Source: Pseudoips prasinana
Lineage: Eukaryota > Arthropoda > Insecta > Lepidoptera > Nolidae
Assembly: GCA_951640165.1 (NCBI GenBank)
Contig: OX621257.1
Coordinates: 10,489,201 to 10,553,200 of the forward strand
Reading direction: 5' to 3'
Length of the DNA stretch: 64,000 bases
Under the pieces are notes generated by a model. The model was not told the origin of the DNA, searched no databases, and was given only the letters and a program-made list of their open reading frames with translations. Below are positions 62,722 through 64,000 of the stretch, piece by piece. How positions within the stretch are numbered: the stretch's first letter is position 1; every line of letters begins with the position of its first letter. The position numbers and the translations under genes are program-made.

Positions 62722-63539
62722 GCAAGTGTACATTATGCTTCATTTATGTAGTATTAATAATATAACTTTGAAATTCCGTAACTTTAAATGTTTTACGACA
62801 TAAATATTTGTAAGCATAATTTTACTTATTTAAATACTGAACAGCTATATTACTCTTGTTTTACAATAAACTAATGAAATTATACATTTTTATTCACGAT
62901 ATAAATAGTGTTTTCCTCAAAAAAATAAATAAATACATTTGTAAAAGCTTTCTTCTATAAAAATTTGTTAAACAACCTATGGTTTAATACTAAAAAATAC
63001 ATTTTTATTTTCTTTTTTAATTATATTTATAAAAATATTTATAAAGATTTGACCATAAATGTATTATTGGATTGTTTATACTCTGGAGATACTACGTGGC
63101 AAGTTACAGCTATTTACTTCAATCGACAAAAAAGTTACAGATTTTTAAACCGCAATACGCACGCGCCAATGGTGGCGAGTACCTTCAATACTGCATTTAT
63201 GTAAATAACTGCTGTGCAACTTCGCATGGTGCACTGGAACACACATTTAATTTGTTATTTTAGTTTTTAAAGTTTTTTTTATAATTACTAGCATGCTATT
63301 ATCCTTATGTATTACTAACCAAAAATGAATCATGGTCACTCGACAATAGATTTTATTATTACTACTCCCGAACCATTAATTTCACCTCCATTCTCCTCTA
63401 ATAAAAAAAGAACATGTTTAGCGCCTTTACACTCAATTTAAAATATCTTTAAGGTGTAGTGCTCAAGAGCATAATTTTGGAGCTCTAATATAATAAACAA
63501 ACTGTACTGACTCTTCTATAGTAACACTACTACACCTTC
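62722..63539. other. unassigned AT-rich stretch
   Basis: 62965-63204 carries a 79-codon plus-strand frame, mostly Ile/Tyr/Lys-rich low-complexity, then THAPMVASTFNTAFM from a GC-richer piece. No family recognised. Confidence 0.3.
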
Positions 63540-63873
63540 GACGTCGCTGAAGATAAATCCCTCCGTGCCCTCATCCAACGCGTCTTCCACCATCTGGCCA
63601 TAGACGCTATTACCCCGTGCTAGTAGTATGGTGCTAGTGTACCTATACTCTACCTAGACCCCTTTCTCGAATGGTCAAAAGATCTTCCGCACCCTACAGA
63701 CTGAGCGGAATCGGCGGTATTATGATTGAAGAACCGCGAAGAGGTACTTTACAAGGGCAATGTCACAATTGCCAACAGTATGATTATTCTTCGAAAAACT
63801 GCCACGTTGTCCCGAGATGTGTGAAGTGTTTCACACCACACGTCGAAGTGCTCCTGACTCATGTATCATTATA
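63540..63873 (+). pseudogene. jockey-like LINE ORF1 (gag-like) fragment
   Basis: One frame (63544-63633) reads DVAEDKSLRALIQRVFHHL, resembling the start of the gag RNA-binding domain. Another (63671-63871) ends GQCHNCQQYDYSSKNCHVVP then RCVKC, the pattern of jockey-type gag knuckles. In the first CCHC the His is Tyr (D-Y-S). Stops and frameshifts separate the pieces. Such proteins package LINE RNA. Confidence 0.55.
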
Positions 63874-64000
63874 ATAATTTTCCTTAAAAATATAATTAAA
63901 TTTTCTAAAAAAACAATTCTAATATAATAAAATTTTCTTTTAAATATAATAATAGCTTAGAGTTAATAAATATTTAAAATTTAAGGAAACTAATATGTAT
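63874..64000. other. unassigned AT-rich end of window
   Basis: Only A/T-rich text (AATATAATAAAATTTTC) is seen. Confidence 0.4.

Overview
The window reads as AT-rich intergenic or deep-intronic DNA from a lepidopteran insect (moth or butterfly). The evidence is repeat content: several tRNA-headed SINE families, short Helitron-like elements of the lepidopteran type (start TC, end in a hairpin plus CTAG, sit between A and T), R1-clade, RTE-type and jockey-like non-LTR fragments, and many foldback or TIR elements. I found no intact host gene, rRNA, functional tRNA or CRISPR array. The species cannot be named from what I can see.

Family labels are mine. SINE-A has an A-box-like TGGCGTGGTTGGC and B box GGTTCGATTCCCACCC. 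SINE-A2 has head TAGCCTAGTTGGTAG and B box GGTTCGAATCTCGG. SINE-B has head GTGGCGCAGCGGCTAAGAC and B box GGTTCGAGTCCCGC. SINE-C has head TTGGTCTAGCGGTAGC and B box GGTTCAA(A)TCCCGGG. SINE-D has B box GGTTCAAATCCC. H1 to H4 are Helitron-like families. RTE-A and RTE-B are two RTE-type LINE tails. LINE-Z is a common lepidopteran LINE 3' tail with unplaced clade. Q/R is a repeat ending in AATAAAAAC.

Layout: 0-10 kb holds SINEs, two H3 Helitron-like elements with an internal palindrome, Q/R, a small TA-flanked MITE, and a TIR element carrying an RTE-A insertion. 10-17 kb holds four 168-bp tandem repeats, a 390-bp duplication whose units end in a hairpin, a 57-bp minisatellite split by an R1-clade insertion, and a foldback element with 170-bp arms. 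17-31 kb is mostly SINEs and MITEs, with a SINE-B split by a TA-flanked MITE and two weak candidate exons on the minus strand. 31.9-33.9 kb is the largest element, an internally deleted R1-clade retrotransposon with a 13-bp target duplication, followed by a broken Tc1/mariner-type transposase and a CpG-rich patch. 37.2-39.5 kb is a 2.3-kb TIR element without transposase, next to an RTE-A remnant and another R1 copy. 45.2-46.0 kb is a SINE-A carrying two different DNA-element insertions. 49.6-50.2 kb is a duplication in which one copy holds a Helitron-like element and the other looks like the empty site. 53-57 kb has a TIR element and a nested palindrome. 58.8-64 kb has a longer Helitron-like element, an internally deleted RTE-B remnant, a relic resembling the C-terminal part of Transib/RAG1-type transposases, and a jockey-like ORF1 fragment.

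Nothing here works as a pathway. The value of the region is its layered insertion history (which element sits inside which) and the unusually many inverted repeats. All family placements come from reading the sequence, without database search.
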